Positions 45,147 through 45,721 of a stretch of 45,721 nucleotides of DNA are shown piece after piece. The first letter of the stretch is position 1, and the number at the start of each line of letters is the position of its first letter. The notes below the pieces were generated by a model, which ran no database searches, was not told where the DNA came from, and saw nothing but the letters and a program-made list of their open reading frames with translations. The DNA lies in NCBI GenBank assembly GCA_023391635.1, contig JAEWAQ010000025.1, positions 1 through 45,721 on the forward strand, given 5' to 3'. The position numbers were made by a program, and so were the translations under genes. This DNA is from Bacillota bacterium (GTDB lineage Bacteria; Bacillota; Bacilli; Paenibacillales; Paenibacillaceae).

Positions 45147-45350
45147 ATGGAACCGAGAAGAGCGACGGAAATTCCTCCTTGTCCGGTGTGCGGATTTGAG
45201 ATGAAATGGTGGTTCGCCAAGTGGAAGTGCTTCAACTGCGGGCAATGGAACGGCTGCTGCGGGGACAGCACCGGCGATCCCGGCGGGCTGTGGTGCGAGC
45301 CGTCGGAGGAGGAGAGGAGCGGCGGCGAGCCGGGAAGCAACGGCAAATAG
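45147..45350 (+). CDS. Small zinc-ribbon-like protein
   Basis: 67 residues. Two CxxC knuckles (Cys12/15 and Cys28/31) separated by 12 residues are followed by Cys37, Cys38 and Cys50, consistent with a zinc ribbon, with aromatic KWWFAKWKC between. The C-terminal 20 residues are Gly/Ser/Glu-rich and probably disordered. GGGGAGGAGG lies 10 bases before the ATG. I know no function for it. It ends in a hairpin that includes its stop codon. Confidence 0.7.
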   Translation: MEPRRATEIPPCPVCGFEMKWWFAKWKCFNCGQWNGCCGDSTGDPGGLWCEPSEEERSGGEPGSNGK

Positions 45351-45370
45351 GCGGCGTCGCCGCCTATTTG
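45344..45370 (+). terminator. Hairpin at the end of the zinc-ribbon gene
   Basis: A perfect 27-nt inverted repeat (CAAATAGGCGGCG - T - CGCCGCCTATTTG) that contains the TAG stop. It lacks a clear U-tract, so termination strength is uncertain. Confidence 0.5.
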
Positions 45371-45384
45371 GCCCGCCGACCGCC

Positions 45385-45721
45385 TGCAACCCGGCTTTAA
45401 CGGCTTAGAGACAGCTGCCAACCCTTTCCGCCTCTCTGCAACCCGGTTTAACCGGCTTAGAGACAGCCGCCAACTCGTTCGCCTCTGTGCAACCGGGTTT
45501 AACCCGCTTGGAGCCAACCGCCAACCCGTTCGCCTCTCTGCAACCGGGTTTTACCGGCTTAGAGGCAGCCACCAACCGTTTGCCTTTCTGCAACCGGGTT
45601 TAACCCGCTTAGAGCCAACTGCCAACCCGTTCGCCTCTCTGCAACCCGGTTTTACCGGCCTAGAGACAGCTGCCAACTCGTTCGCCTCTGTGCAACCGGG
45701 TTTAACCCGCTTGGAGCCAAC
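45385..45721. repeat. 51-bp tandem repeat array with palindromic cores (runs off right edge)
   Basis: TGCAAC recurs at 45385, 45437, 45488, 45539, 45589, 45640 and 45691, giving unit lengths 52, 51, 51, 50, 51, 51: six full copies plus a cut seventh. Each unit has a near-palindrome at its start. Two versions alternate: CCGGTTTAACCGG-like (with AGACAGC after it) and CGGGTTTAACCCG (with GAGCCAAC after it). Units 2 and 3 are nearly repeated as 6 and 7, suggesting a 102-bp higher-order unit. No unique spacers, so it is not a CRISPR. No convincing gene lies within it. Confidence 0.9.

Noticed and set aside
45068..45593. Minus-strand open frames through the tandem repeats (17-residue repeats)
   Set aside because: Unit lengths of 50, 51 and 52 break the frame, and one frame also covers the antisense of the zinc-ribbon gene.
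45385..45721. CRISPR array
   Set aside because: The repeats are contiguous with no unique spacers, and no cas genes are in the window.

Overview
The window looks like a chromosomal segment of a soil or plant-associated member of the Paenibacillaceae (Paenibacillus or Cohnella-like). The reasons are strong AGGAGG-type ribosome binding sites, about 57-60% G+C in most lines I sampled, LplB/LplC-type sugar permeases, YesM/YesN two-component genes, a YcdB/SLH-type surface protein, CvfC, and a DUF5696 protein. No rRNA or tRNA gene, transposase, integrase or CRISPR array was seen. This assignment is inferred from gene content only.

Region 1 (1-18951, all minus strand) is one very long, tightly packed gene train. 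In transcription order it reads: OmpR-type response regulator, histidine kinase, MalK-type ATPase, a 987-residue solute-binding protein with extra N-terminal domains, two permeases, a secreted NHL/TPR membrane protein, a YIP1 protein, a membrane-anchored DUF5696 protein, two more permeases, a second solute-binding lipoprotein, a GH106-like glycosidase, and the start of a Gfo/Idh/MocA dehydrogenase. Many neighbours overlap by 4 bp or touch. Two internal sites, ahead of the ATPase gene and ahead of the second binding protein gene, share an identical 19-bp box placed exactly 12 bp before a TATACT -10 element. The box contains ATTCA direct repeats 11 bp apart, the layout used by OmpR/PhoB-family regulators. 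I read it as the target of the regulator encoded at the head of the train.

Region 2 (18952-29640, plus strand) begins with a 305-bp regulatory gap and an 814-residue predicted six-hairpin glycosidase. A clearly AT-richer block of about 7.9 kb follows: a membrane-bound AraC-type regulator with its own sigma-A promoter, a solute-binding lipoprotein, two Lpl-type permeases, a cytoplasmic sialidase-like beta-propeller, and a histidine phosphatase. It looks like an acquired sugar-uptake module, though no mobility genes flank it.

Region 3 (29683-36816) holds more general functions: an ABC-F ATPase and an MBL-fold hydrolase, a YcdB/SLH surface protein, then on the plus strand CvfC (NifU-N plus HEAT) with a small lipoprotein.

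Region 4 (36887-44964, minus strand) is a YesM/YesN two-component pair followed by an LplB-LplC-binding protein-TIM barrel-DUF6528 operon. The window ends with a small zinc-ribbon gene on the plus strand and an array of 51-bp tandem repeats with conserved palindromic cores that runs off the right edge.

Overall the window encodes four CUT1-type sugar importers but only one transport ATPase, with intracellular and surface enzymes for glycan breakdown. The most unusual parts are the NHL-YIP1-DUF5696 cassette nested between two importer sets, and the twin promoters that appear to tie that train to its own two-component system.
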